Below are positions 1-5,496 of a DNA stretch of 5,496 bases, piece after piece (positions within the stretch are counted from its first letter, which is position 1; every line of letters starts with the position of its first letter). The stretch is from contig CAKRPI010000120.1 in NCBI GenBank assembly GCA_934376945.1, positions 1 to 5,496 on the forward strand, given 5' to 3'. This stretch comes from an uncultured Lachnospiraceae bacterium. Lineage in GTDB: Bacteria > Bacillota > Clostridia > Lachnospirales > Lachnospiraceae. Both the position numbers and the translations under genes were made by a program. The notes beneath the pieces were generated by a model that saw only the letters and a program-made list of their open reading frames with translations, ran no database searches and was not told the origin of the DNA.

Positions 1-677
1 TAGAAGATCCTGCGAATACGGCACCAATCGATAAAGAAGGATTTTTAGAATTGGGTGTCAGTCCAATACAGGCAAAGGATGAACCCGATTATGTAACCAT
101 TCATTTTGAAGAGGGAACTCCTACAAGCATTGATGGAAAAGAGATGTCATGCCTAGACATTATTGAAACATTAAATGATCTAGGCGGAAAGAATGGAATT
201 GGTATTTTAGATATTGTAGAAAACCGTTTAGTAGGTATGAAATCAAGAGGTGTATATGAAACGCCGGGTGGAACGATTTTATATGCAGCTCACGCAAAGC
301 TAGAAGAAATCACTTTGGATAAGGATACAGCACATTATAAGAAACAAGTCGCATTAAAATTTGGTGAGCTTGTCTATGATGGAAAATGGTATACACCATT
401 AAGAAAGGCTTTGTCTAGTTTTGTGGATGAAACACAAAAAACAGTAACAGGAGATGTCAAACTAGAATTATACAAAGGAAATATTATCCCTTGCAGCGTG
501 ACAAGTCCATATAGTTTATATTCAAGTGGCATGGCAACATTTGATGAAGATGATTGTTATGACCAAGCAGACAGTGCAGGCTTCATTCACTTATTTGGAC
601 TTCCATTAAAGGTTCGTGCCTTAAATGATAAAGAGCTATTTGAAAAGAGCGGAAAACACTTTCCGGATGTAGAGTAG
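1..677 (+). CDS. argG: Argininosuccinate synthase, C-terminal part (5' end cut by the window)
   Basis: Cytosolic enzyme that joins citrulline and aspartate, using ATP, to make argininosuccinate, the next-to-last step to arginine. The reading frame is open from base 3 (bases 1-2 finish an earlier codon) and ends at TAG 675-677, giving 224 visible residues of a protein usually near 400, so roughly the N-terminal half, including the ATP-binding region, is missing. The visible start reads EDPAN, the segment that normally follows the family's GGxLEDP stretch. Further on are [19 protein letters not shown] (about bases 216-272), which holds the Tyr-Glu of YETP that contacts citrulline in this family, then [11 protein letters not shown] and [13 protein letters not shown], both standard C-terminal family landmarks. 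The end of the protein looks intact. TTG at 51 is internal, not a start. The argH start follows 8 bases after the stop, so the two genes that turn citrulline into arginine are adjacent and probably cotranscribed. Identification is secure. Confidence 0.97.
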   Translation, partial: EDPANTAPIDKEGFLELGVSPIQAKDEPDYVTIHFEEGTPTSIDGKEMSCLDIIETLNDLGGKNGIGILDIVENRLVGMKSRGVYETPGGTILYAAHAKLEEITLDKDTAHYKKQVALKFGELVYDGKWYTPLRKALSSFVDETQKTVTGDVKLELYKGNIIPCSVTSPYSLYSSGMATFDEDDCYDQADSAGFIHLFGLPLKVRALNDKELFEKSGKHFPDVE

Positions 678-680
678 GTG
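676..680 (+). promoter_or_regulatory. Ribosome binding site of argH
   Basis: AGGTG sits 5 bases before the argH ATG and overlaps the last two bases of the argG stop codon. It is a partial Shine-Dalgarno match, weaker than the one before argD. The position supports ATG 686 as the start and suggests that ribosomes ending argG can help start argH. Confidence 0.6.
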
Positions 681-685
681 TTTTT

Positions 686-2074
686 ATGGCAAAAATGTGG
701 GCCGGAAGATTTACTAAAGAGGCCAATGCCAAATTAGACTCTTTCAATACGTCTTTACCCTTTGATTGTCGAATGTATAAACAAGATATTCAAGGATCGT
801 TAGTCCATTCTAAAATGTTAGAAAAGCAGGGTATCCTATCTAAAGAAGACGTGGATTTGATTCAAGAAGGATTACATTCCATTTTGGATCAGATTGAATC
901 GAATCAGATTGGATTTTCCAATGCGGAAGACATTCATATGTTTATCGAAGAAAAATTGACGAATGAAATTGGTGATGCCGGTAAAAGATTACATACAGCT
1001 CGTTCAAGAAATGATCAGGTTGCCTTGGATATGCGTTTATATGTGAAGGAAGAAATTAAAGAGATACAAAAATTAGTGTTTCAATTATTAAATAGTCTAT
1101 GTTTAAGTGCTAAATCCAATCTAAAAACATATATGCCAGGCTATACGCATCTTCAAAGAGCCCAGCCCATTACGTTTGCCCATTGGTGTATGGCTTATGC
1201 GAATATGTTTAAAAGAGATGTGGTTCGGCTTCAAAATACATATGATTTGATGAATGAATGTCCCTTGGGGTGTGCTGCTTTAGCCACTACAACCTATCCC
1301 ATTGATCGAGAATATACAGCGAGTCATTTAGGTTTCACAAAACCCATTGACAACTCACTTGATGGGGTGAGTGATCGTGATTATTGTATAGAGCTCTGTT
1401 CAGATCTATCCATTTTGATGGTTCATCTATCAAGAATGAGTGAAGAAATCATTCAATGGTGTTCTTTGGAATTTCATTTTATTGAATTAGATGATGCGTT
1501 TAGTACAGGCTCGAGTATTATGCCACAAAAGAAAAATCCCGATATCTGTGAGTTAATTCGGGGAAAGAGTGGCAGAGCTATTGGAAATTTAAATACATTG
1601 TTAGTCATGTTGAAAGGTCTTCCTCTAGCCTACAATAAGGATATGCAGGAAGATAAGGAAGCTGTTTTTGATTGTATCGATACAGTTAAAGAATGTTTAG
1701 ATGTTTTTATTCCAATGTTTCAAACAATGAAAATCTGTAAGGAAAATATGATGCATGCCTGTTTACATGGCTTTATCAATGCGACAGATCTTGCGGATTA
1801 TTTAACGAAAAAGGGCTTGCCATTTCGCGATGCCTATCATATTGTTGGGCAAATTGTTGGCTATGGAATTCAAAACAAAAAATCATTGAACGATATTTCA
1901 TTAGAAGAATATAAAACATTTCATTCTTCTTTTGAAGAGGATGTATACAAATATATTGATATTGAAACATGTGTGAATAACCGTAATGTATTAGGGGGAC
2001 CAAGTCCAGACAGTGTATCTATTCAAATTCAAAATATAGAAAAATTTATTCAGTTGGAGAATGCTTATGAATAA
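686..2074 (+). CDS. argH: Argininosuccinate lyase
   Basis: Splits argininosuccinate into arginine and fumarate, the last step of the pathway; members of the aspartase/fumarase superfamily work as cytosolic homotetramers. At 462 residues it is full length for the family. Visible motifs in order: MWAGRFTKE at the N-terminus (residues 4-12), HTARSRNDQ at 103-111, PGYTHLQRAQP at 151-161 with the likely catalytic-pair His155, YPIDRE at 204-209, SDRDY at 229-233, and the superfamily signature GSSIMPQKKNPD at 275-286, in which Ser277 is the likely catalytic base of the mobile loop. All main active-site motifs are present, so the enzyme should be active. The loop normally reading close to GSGALAGT is GCAALATT here (195-202). 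It has 14 cysteines (3 %). ATG 686 is chosen because it gives the family N-terminus and follows a ribosome site. The 3' end overlaps argC by 8 bases. Confidence 0.98.
   Translation: MAKMWAGRFTKEANAKLDSFNTSLPFDCRMYKQDIQGSLVHSKMLEKQGILSKEDVDLIQEGLHSILDQIESNQIGFSNAEDIHMFIEEKLTNEIGDAGKRLHTARSRNDQVALDMRLYVKEEIKEIQKLVFQLLNSLCLSAKSNLKTYMPGYTHLQRAQPITFAHWCMAYANMFKRDVVRLQNTYDLMNECPLGCAALATTTYPIDREYTASHLGFTKPIDNSLDGVSDRDYCIELCSDLSILMVHLSRMSEEIIQWCSLEFHFIELDDAFSTGSSIMPQKKNPDICELIRGKSGRAIGNLNTLLVMLKGLPLAYNKDMQEDKEAVFDCIDTVKECLDVFIPMFQTMKICKENMMHACLHGFINATDLADYLTKKGLPFRDAYHIVGQIVGYGIQNKKSLNDISLEEYKTFHSSFEEDVYKYIDIETCVNNRNVLGGPSPDSVSIQIQNIEKFIQLENAYE
2056..2060 (+). promoter_or_regulatory. Ribosome binding site deciding the argC start
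   Basis: GGAGA lies inside the end of argH. It directly abuts ATG 2061 (no spacer) but is 6 bases from ATG 2067. Normal spacing therefore favours 2067 as the argC start. The protein from 2067 begins MNKVYIDG, with the usual very short lead before the first beta strand. Confidence 0.65.
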
Positions 2075-2963
2075 GGTATATATCGATGGACAATCGGGTA
2101 CAACGGGTCTTGAAATTGTAAAACGTTTAGAAAAACGTTCGGACATTGAATTGTTGAGGATTCCTGAAGCAAAAAGAAAAGATATAGAAACAAGAAAGAC
2201 ATACTTAAATTCAGCGGATTTAGTATTTCTTTGTCTTCCAGATGCGGCAAGTATAGAAGCAATGGATTTAATCACAAATCCAGATGTTAAGGTGATTGAT
2301 GCCTCTACAGCTTTTCGAACAAAATGGACTTATGGCTTTAGTGAATTAGGCTTTAAAGAAAAGATTCAATCCAGTCAATATGTTGCCAATCCTGGTTGTC
2401 ATGCCTCTGGCTGTATATCTATTTTGTATCCATTGATTCAAAAGGGATTGGTAAAAAATACGGAATCATTTTCTTTCTTTTCACTTACAGGCTATTCGGG
2501 TGGAGGAAAGAAGATGATTCATCAATATGAAAATGAAAAGACAATCGATTTAGAAGCCCCAAGAATTTATGGCTTAAATCAACATCATAAACATTTGCCA
2601 GAAATCAAAAAGGTTTGTGGTTTAAAGAAGGATGTATTCTTAAATCCAGTTGTCTGTGATTACTATCGAGGTATGGCTGTGACTTTAAATTTAGAAATAG
2701 ATTATGAAGTTGTTTTTAAGACGTTATGCGATTGGTATAAAGATGCTAGTTTGATTGATGTGATAAAAACACAAGAAGGTATGTTAAGTGCCAATACAAT
2801 GGCTGGATTGGATTGTATGAAGCTTATTGTTTCAGGAAATGAGTGTCGCTGCACAATCACAAGTCTCTTTGATAATTTAGGAAAGGGTGCTTGTGGAGCA
2901 GCCATTCAAAATATGAATATTATGTTAGGTTTTGAAGAAGTGGAAGGATTGAATATTAAATGA
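2067..2963 (+). CDS. argC: N-acetyl-gamma-glutamyl-phosphate reductase, type 2
   Basis: NADPH-dependent reduction of N-acetylglutamyl phosphate (made by ArgB) to the semialdehyde used by ArgD. The 298-residue protein opens with KVYIDGQSGTTGLEI (residues 3-17), a nucleotide-binding loop of Rossmann type. LCLPDAAS (55-62) and KVIDASTAFR (75-84) follow; then NPGC at 108-111, where Cys111 is the acyl-enzyme nucleophile, TGYSGGGKK at 141-149, and HHKHLPEI at 173-180 containing the catalytic histidine. The IDGxxGTTG start, the LCLPD and DASTA motifs, and a length well below the roughly 340 residues of the common form place it in the short 'type 2' AGPR branch (argC_other); this assignment rests on recalled family features. 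An alternative start at 2061 would add two residues (ML), but the ribosome site fits 2067 better. It overlaps argH by 8 bases and argJ by 4. It has 10 cysteines (3.4 %). Confidence 0.95.
   Translation: MNKVYIDGQSGTTGLEIVKRLEKRSDIELLRIPEAKRKDIETRKTYLNSADLVFLCLPDAASIEAMDLITNPDVKVIDASTAFRTKWTYGFSELGFKEKIQSSQYVANPGCHASGCISILYPLIQKGLVKNTESFSFFSLTGYSGGGKKMIHQYENEKTIDLEAPRIYGLNQHHKHLPEIKKVCGLKKDVFLNPVVCDYYRGMAVTLNLEIDYEVVFKTLCDWYKDASLIDVIKTQEGMLSANTMAGLDCMKLIVSGNECRCTITSLFDNLGKGACGAAIQNMNIMLGFEEVEGLNIK
2944..2948 (+). promoter_or_regulatory. Possible weak ribosome binding site of argJ
   Basis: AAGGA ends 11 bases before the argJ ATG, longer than the usual 5-9. With this loose spacing, argJ translation may depend mostly on ribosomes finishing argC at the overlapping ATGA. 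Confidence 0.4.
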
Positions 2964-4150
2964 AAGTAATAGAAAACGGTGTGTGTGCTGCACTTGGCTT
3001 TAAGGCGGGTTCTATACATTGTGGAATTCGTAAGAATCAGACTAAAGATGATCTAGCCTTGATTGTATCGGATACGATTTGTCAAACGGCTGCAGTATAT
3101 ACCAAAAACAAAGTAAAGGCAGCCCCTTTACTTGTGACAAAAGAGCATTTAAAAAATGGAGTGAGCCAAGCCATTATTGTTAATAGTGGTAATGCGAATG
3201 CGTGTAATTCGAAAGAAATTGAAAATGCCCAATTGGAAGCACAGTGTGCTGCTGACTATTTAAATATGGATGTAAAGAATGTGTTAGTCGCATCGACTGG
3301 AGTCATTGGGCAGGTATTGCCAATTGAAAAGATTCAAGAAAAAGTTCAGGATATTGATTTATCATCAGAAAATAATTTAAGCGCCGCGAAAGCTATTATG
3401 ACAACGGATACGAAAGAAAAAAGTGTAGCTGTAGAATTTAAGATGGGAAATACCATTTGTCATATGGGAGGAATCTGTAAAGGCAGTGGTATGATTCATC
3501 CGAATATGGGTACGATGTTAACTTTTATCACAACGGACTGTAAGGTGGAACAAAGCATACTTCAAGAAATTTTGTTGAATAATACAAATAAAACATTTAA
3601 TCGTGTCAGTGTGGATGGAGATACTTCTACTAATGATATGTGTATAGTGATGGCTAATGGTATGGCACAAAATGAAGTGTTTGAAAAAGAAAAATTTGAT
3701 CAGGCTTTGCATTTTGTGATGGAAGAGCTTGCCAAAAAGATTGCAGGAGATGGCGAAGGGGCCGGTAAATTAATGACGGTAACGGTTAAAAATGTGGATA
3801 CACAAGAAAATGCCGAAACATTAGCGATGTCTGTATGCTCTTCTTCTTTAGTGAAGGCAGCCATGTTTGGTGCCGATGCCAACTGGGGAAGAGTCATTTG
3901 TGCTCTTGGTTATTCGGGTGTGGAGTTTGATCCTAAACTAGTAGATATTTCTTTTAAGTCAAATGATGAAATTTGTTGTTGCAAAGAAGGCAAAGGATTG
4001 GATTTTGATGAAGAAAAAGCGAAAGAAATACTTTTGCAGGAAGAAATTGAAATTGTATGTGACATGCATAATGGAAGTGAATCGTGTACTTGCTGGGGAT
4101 GTGACTTAACATATGATTATGTAAAAATCAATGGGGACTATAGAACATGA
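2960..4150 (+). CDS. argJ: Glutamate N-acetyltransferase (ornithine acetyltransferase), self-cleaving
   Basis: Transfers the acetyl group from N-acetylornithine to glutamate, releasing ornithine and regenerating N-acetylglutamate; some members also use acetyl-CoA, which cannot be told from sequence. The 396 residues match the family. Motifs: IVNSGNANAC at 73-82, ASTGVIG at 111-117 (Thr113-Gly114 form the oxyanion hole), KGSGMIHPNMGTML at 174-187, GDTSTND at 220-226, GADANWGR at 304-311, and the C-terminus YVKINGDYRT. The precursor is expected to cut itself before Thr185, which becomes the N-terminal nucleophile of the beta chain. The residue before it is Gly184, where characterised enzymes have Ala; Thr185 itself is intact. 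The protein carries 18 cysteines (4.5 %), including CCC at 339-341 and a CxCxxC at 376-381. ATG 2960 overlaps the argC stop as ATGA, and the 3' end overlaps argB the same way. Its presence means the cyclic, acetyl-recycling form of the pathway. Confidence 0.97.
   Translation: MKVIENGVCAALGFKAGSIHCGIRKNQTKDDLALIVSDTICQTAAVYTKNKVKAAPLLVTKEHLKNGVSQAIIVNSGNANACNSKEIENAQLEAQCAADYLNMDVKNVLVASTGVIGQVLPIEKIQEKVQDIDLSSENNLSAAKAIMTTDTKEKSVAVEFKMGNTICHMGGICKGSGMIHPNMGTMLTFITTDCKVEQSILQEILLNNTNKTFNRVSVDGDTSTNDMCIVMANGMAQNEVFEKEKFDQALHFVMEELAKKIAGDGEGAGKLMTVTVKNVDTQENAETLAMSVCSSSLVKAAMFGADANWGRVICALGYSGVEFDPKLVDISFKSNDEICCCKEGKGLDFDEEKAKEILLQEEIEIVCDMHNGSESCTCWGCDLTYDYVKINGDYRT
4133..4137 (+). promoter_or_regulatory. 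Ribosome binding site of argB
   Basis: GGGGA lies in the last codons of argJ, 9 bases before ATG 4147. It supports the start that overlaps the argJ stop (ATGA), which also gives the ArgB N-terminal helix. Confidence 0.5.
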
Positions 4151-4974
4151 TCGATGCCAATGTACTAGTAGAGGCTTTGCCGTATGTTAAAGAATATACA
4201 AACCAAATTGTTGTTGTGAAATATGGTGGCAATGCCATGATTGATGAACAATTAAAGGCGGCCGTTATTAAAGATGTCACACTATTGAATCTTTTAGGTG
4301 TACACGTTGTTTTAGTGCATGGCGGTGGTCCTGAAATTAATGAAATGTTGAATAAGACAAATAAAGAATCTAAGTTTTTGAATGGTTTACGCGTCACAGA
4401 TGATGAGACAATGGATATTGTGCAGATGGTGCTTTGTGGCAAGGTCAATAAAAACTTGGTGAATCTTTTAGATAAGGGAATTGGTTTAAGTGGAGTGGAT
4501 GGCAGTTTATTTGAGGCTAGCTGTTTAAATGCTGATTTAGTTAATGTAGGAAAAATGGAAAAAGTAAATCCTCAAATTATATTAGATACCTTTGAAAAGG
4601 GTTATATTCCAGTGGTTTCTAGTGTTGCCAAAGCGATAGATAAACAGGGAACCTACAATATCAATGCCGACCTTGCGGCAAGTGAACTAGCCATTGCTTT
4701 ACATGCAAAGAAATTGATTTTATTGACCGATGTAAAGGGCTTGATGAAAGATCCTAAGAATGAATCGACTTTGATGGAAAGAGTTAAAGTATCGCAGATT
4801 CCTTTGTTGAAGAAAGAAAATGTGATCAAGGGAGGCATGATTCCAAAGATTGAATGTTGTGTCAAGGCCGTTCGTGAAGGTGTAAAAAGTGTCAATATTC
4901 AAGATGGAAGGGTTATGCACTCTTTATTGATTGAATTATTGAGTGATCAAGGTGTTGGAACTTTGATTGAATAG
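4147..4974 (+). CDS. argB: Acetylglutamate kinase, probably arginine-inhibited type
   Basis: Phosphorylates N-acetylglutamate with ATP, the committed and usually controlled step. The 275-residue amino-acid-kinase fold shows KYGGNAM at 25-31 (Lys25 stabilises the transferred phosphoryl group), VHGGGPEI at 57-64, NGLRVTD at 79-85 (Arg82 binds the substrate), NINAD at 171-175 (Asp175 organises the catalytic lysines), LLTDVKGL at 192-199, and GGMIPK at 229-234 (Lys234, second catalytic lysine). Before the first beta strand is a helix, VLVEALPYVKEY (6-17), as in the hexameric arginine-inhibited kinases of Thermotoga and Pseudomonas and absent from the short E. coli enzyme. Tyr13, Glu263 and Gly269 fall at recalled arginine-contact positions. 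Feedback inhibition by arginine is therefore inferred, not shown. The start ATG overlaps the argJ stop; the stop TAG is part of the argD ribosome site. Confidence 0.97.
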   Translation: MIDANVLVEALPYVKEYTNQIVVVKYGGNAMIDEQLKAAVIKDVTLLNLLGVHVVLVHGGGPEINEMLNKTNKESKFLNGLRVTDDETMDIVQMVLCGKVNKNLVNLLDKGIGLSGVDGSLFEASCLNADLVNVGKMEKVNPQIILDTFEKGYIPVVSSVAKAIDKQGTYNINADLAASELAIALHAKKLILLTDVKGLMKDPKNESTLMERVKVSQIPLLKKENVIKGGMIPKIECCVKAVREGVKSVNIQDGRVMHSLLIELLSDQGVGTLIE

Positions 4975-4978
4975 GAGG
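4973..4978 (+). promoter_or_regulatory. Strong Shine-Dalgarno site of argD, overlapping the argB stop
   Basis: AGGAGG is a perfect anti-16S match, 6 bases before ATG 4985, and shares two bases with the argB TAG stop. It is the strongest ribosome site in the window and fixes the argD start without ambiguity. Confidence 0.9.
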
Positions 4979-4984
4979 TATACG

Positions 4985-5496
4985 ATGGTAAAAGAAGATG
5001 AATTAAAATATATGATGCATACATATAATCGCTTTAATATCGTTATGGAAAGTGGGCAAGGGTGCTACTTAAAGGACGAAAATGGAAAAGAATACTTAGA
5101 TTTAACAAGTGGTATTGGTGTGAATTGTTTAGGACATAATCATCCAGTGCTTGTTGAAGCAATTCAAAAGCAGGTGGCAACTTTAATGGAATGCTCAAAC
5201 TTGTATTATAGTAAGCCAATGGTGGATGCAGCTAAAAAGTTAGTGAATTACACAGGACTAAATAAGGTGTTCTTTTCGAATTCAGGAGCGGAAGCAAATG
5301 AAGGTATGATTAAGCTAGCACGAAAGTATTCCTATGATAAGTATGGTGAAGGAAGAGATGTTATCATCACTTTAAAACAATCTTTTCATGGTCGTACCAT
5401 TACAACCTTAAAGGCGACAGGACAAGATAAATTTCATCAATATTATTTTCCATTTACAGAAGGATTTGATTATGCAACCGCAAATGACATTGAAGA
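4985..5496 (+). CDS. argD: Acetylornithine aminotransferase, N-terminal part (3' end cut by the window)
   Basis: PLP enzyme that moves an amino group from glutamate to N-acetylglutamate semialdehyde (the ArgC product), giving N-acetylornithine for ArgJ. 170 complete codons are visible of a protein usually near 390-400. Motifs of class III aminotransferases: FNIVMESGQGCYLKDENGKEYLD (17-39), LTSGIGVNCLGHNHP (40-54), FFSNSGAEANE (96-106), whose Ser-Gly-Ala segment cups the PLP phosphate, KLARKY (110-115) and SFHGRTITTLKATGQ (133-147). The PLP-binding lysine lies beyond the window edge and cannot be checked. The class also contains ornithine and GABA aminotransferases; the arginine operon context and the NSGAEANE and SFHGRT motifs favour acetylornithine. 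In other bacteria this enzyme may also serve lysine synthesis as succinyl-diaminopimelate aminotransferase. The start is set by the AGGAGG 6 bases upstream; the gap from argB is 10 bases. Confidence 0.95.
   Translation, partial: MVKEDELKYMMHTYNRFNIVMESGQGCYLKDENGKEYLDLTSGIGVNCLGHNHPVLVEAIQKQVATLMECSNLYYSKPMVDAAKKLVNYTGLNKVFFSNSGAEANEGMIKLARKYSYDKYGEGRDVIITLKQSFHGRTITTLKATGQDKFHQYYFPFTEGFDYATANDIE

Noticed and set aside
51..677. A separate gene starting at TTG 51
   Set aside because: The same frame is open to the window edge and the residues before it (EDPAN...) continue the ArgG family sequence, so this is an internal codon of a cut gene.
1347..1375. TTGACA inside argH as the -35 box of an internal promoter
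   Set aside because: About 17 bases downstream the sequence is AGTGAT, with no TATAAT-like -10 box; a chance match within coding sequence.
2061..2066. ATG 2061 as the argC start
   Set aside because: It abuts the GGAGA ribosome site with no spacer, while ATG 2067 has a normal 6-base spacing and gives the expected N-terminus.
1776..4920. Several open frames of 64 to 106 codons on the minus strand
   Set aside because: All lie opposite well-identified genes, none has a recognisable family motif, and several overlap each other. They look like shadows of the coding strand.
4973..4984. The argB-argD gap as a place for a terminator or regulatory element
   Set aside because: The gap is only 10 bases and is taken up by the Shine-Dalgarno site; no hairpin fits.

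Overview
The window is one continuous stretch of an arginine biosynthesis operon, all on the + strand, in the order argG (3' part), argH, argC, argJ, argB, argD (5' part). Coding sequence fills it from the first base to the last. The longest gap between genes is 10 bases and three junctions overlap, so there is no room for an RNA gene, terminator, mobile element or CRISPR array between genes. The opposite-strand reading frames look like shadows of these genes.

The organism is most likely an anaerobic, low-GC member of the Firmicutes (Bacillota). Reasons: AT-rich DNA (30 to 42 % GC in three lines I sampled), a strong AGGAGG-type ribosome site before argD, AT-ending codons, and three consecutive proteins (ArgH, ArgC, ArgJ) with about 3 to 4.5 % cysteine, which suggests a reducing cytoplasm. 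Erysipelotrichia or a related gut class is my guess; the sequence alone does not settle it.

Layout: bases 1-677 encode the last ~224 residues of argininosuccinate synthase; 686-2074 argininosuccinate lyase; 2067-2963 an N-acetyl-glutamyl-phosphate reductase of the short 'type 2' kind; 2960-4150 ornithine acetyltransferase (ArgJ); 4147-4974 acetylglutamate kinase; 4985 to the end the first 170 residues of acetylornithine aminotransferase.

Together ArgB, ArgC and ArgD carry N-acetylglutamate through the phosphate and semialdehyde to N-acetylornithine. ArgJ moves the acetyl group back to glutamate and releases ornithine (cyclic pathway). ArgG and ArgH convert citrulline to arginine. The ornithine carbamoyltransferase (argF) that links the two halves is not in the window and may lie downstream of argD or elsewhere. 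ArgB keeps the N-terminal helix and contact residues of arginine-inhibited kinases, so feedback control probably acts at that step.

I see no undescribed system. The points worth a second look are the type 2 ArgC in an apparently Firmicute operon, the Gly-Thr (not Ala-Thr) self-cleavage site and the cysteine clusters in ArgJ, an altered loop in ArgH, and the run of stop/start overlaps that suggests translational coupling.
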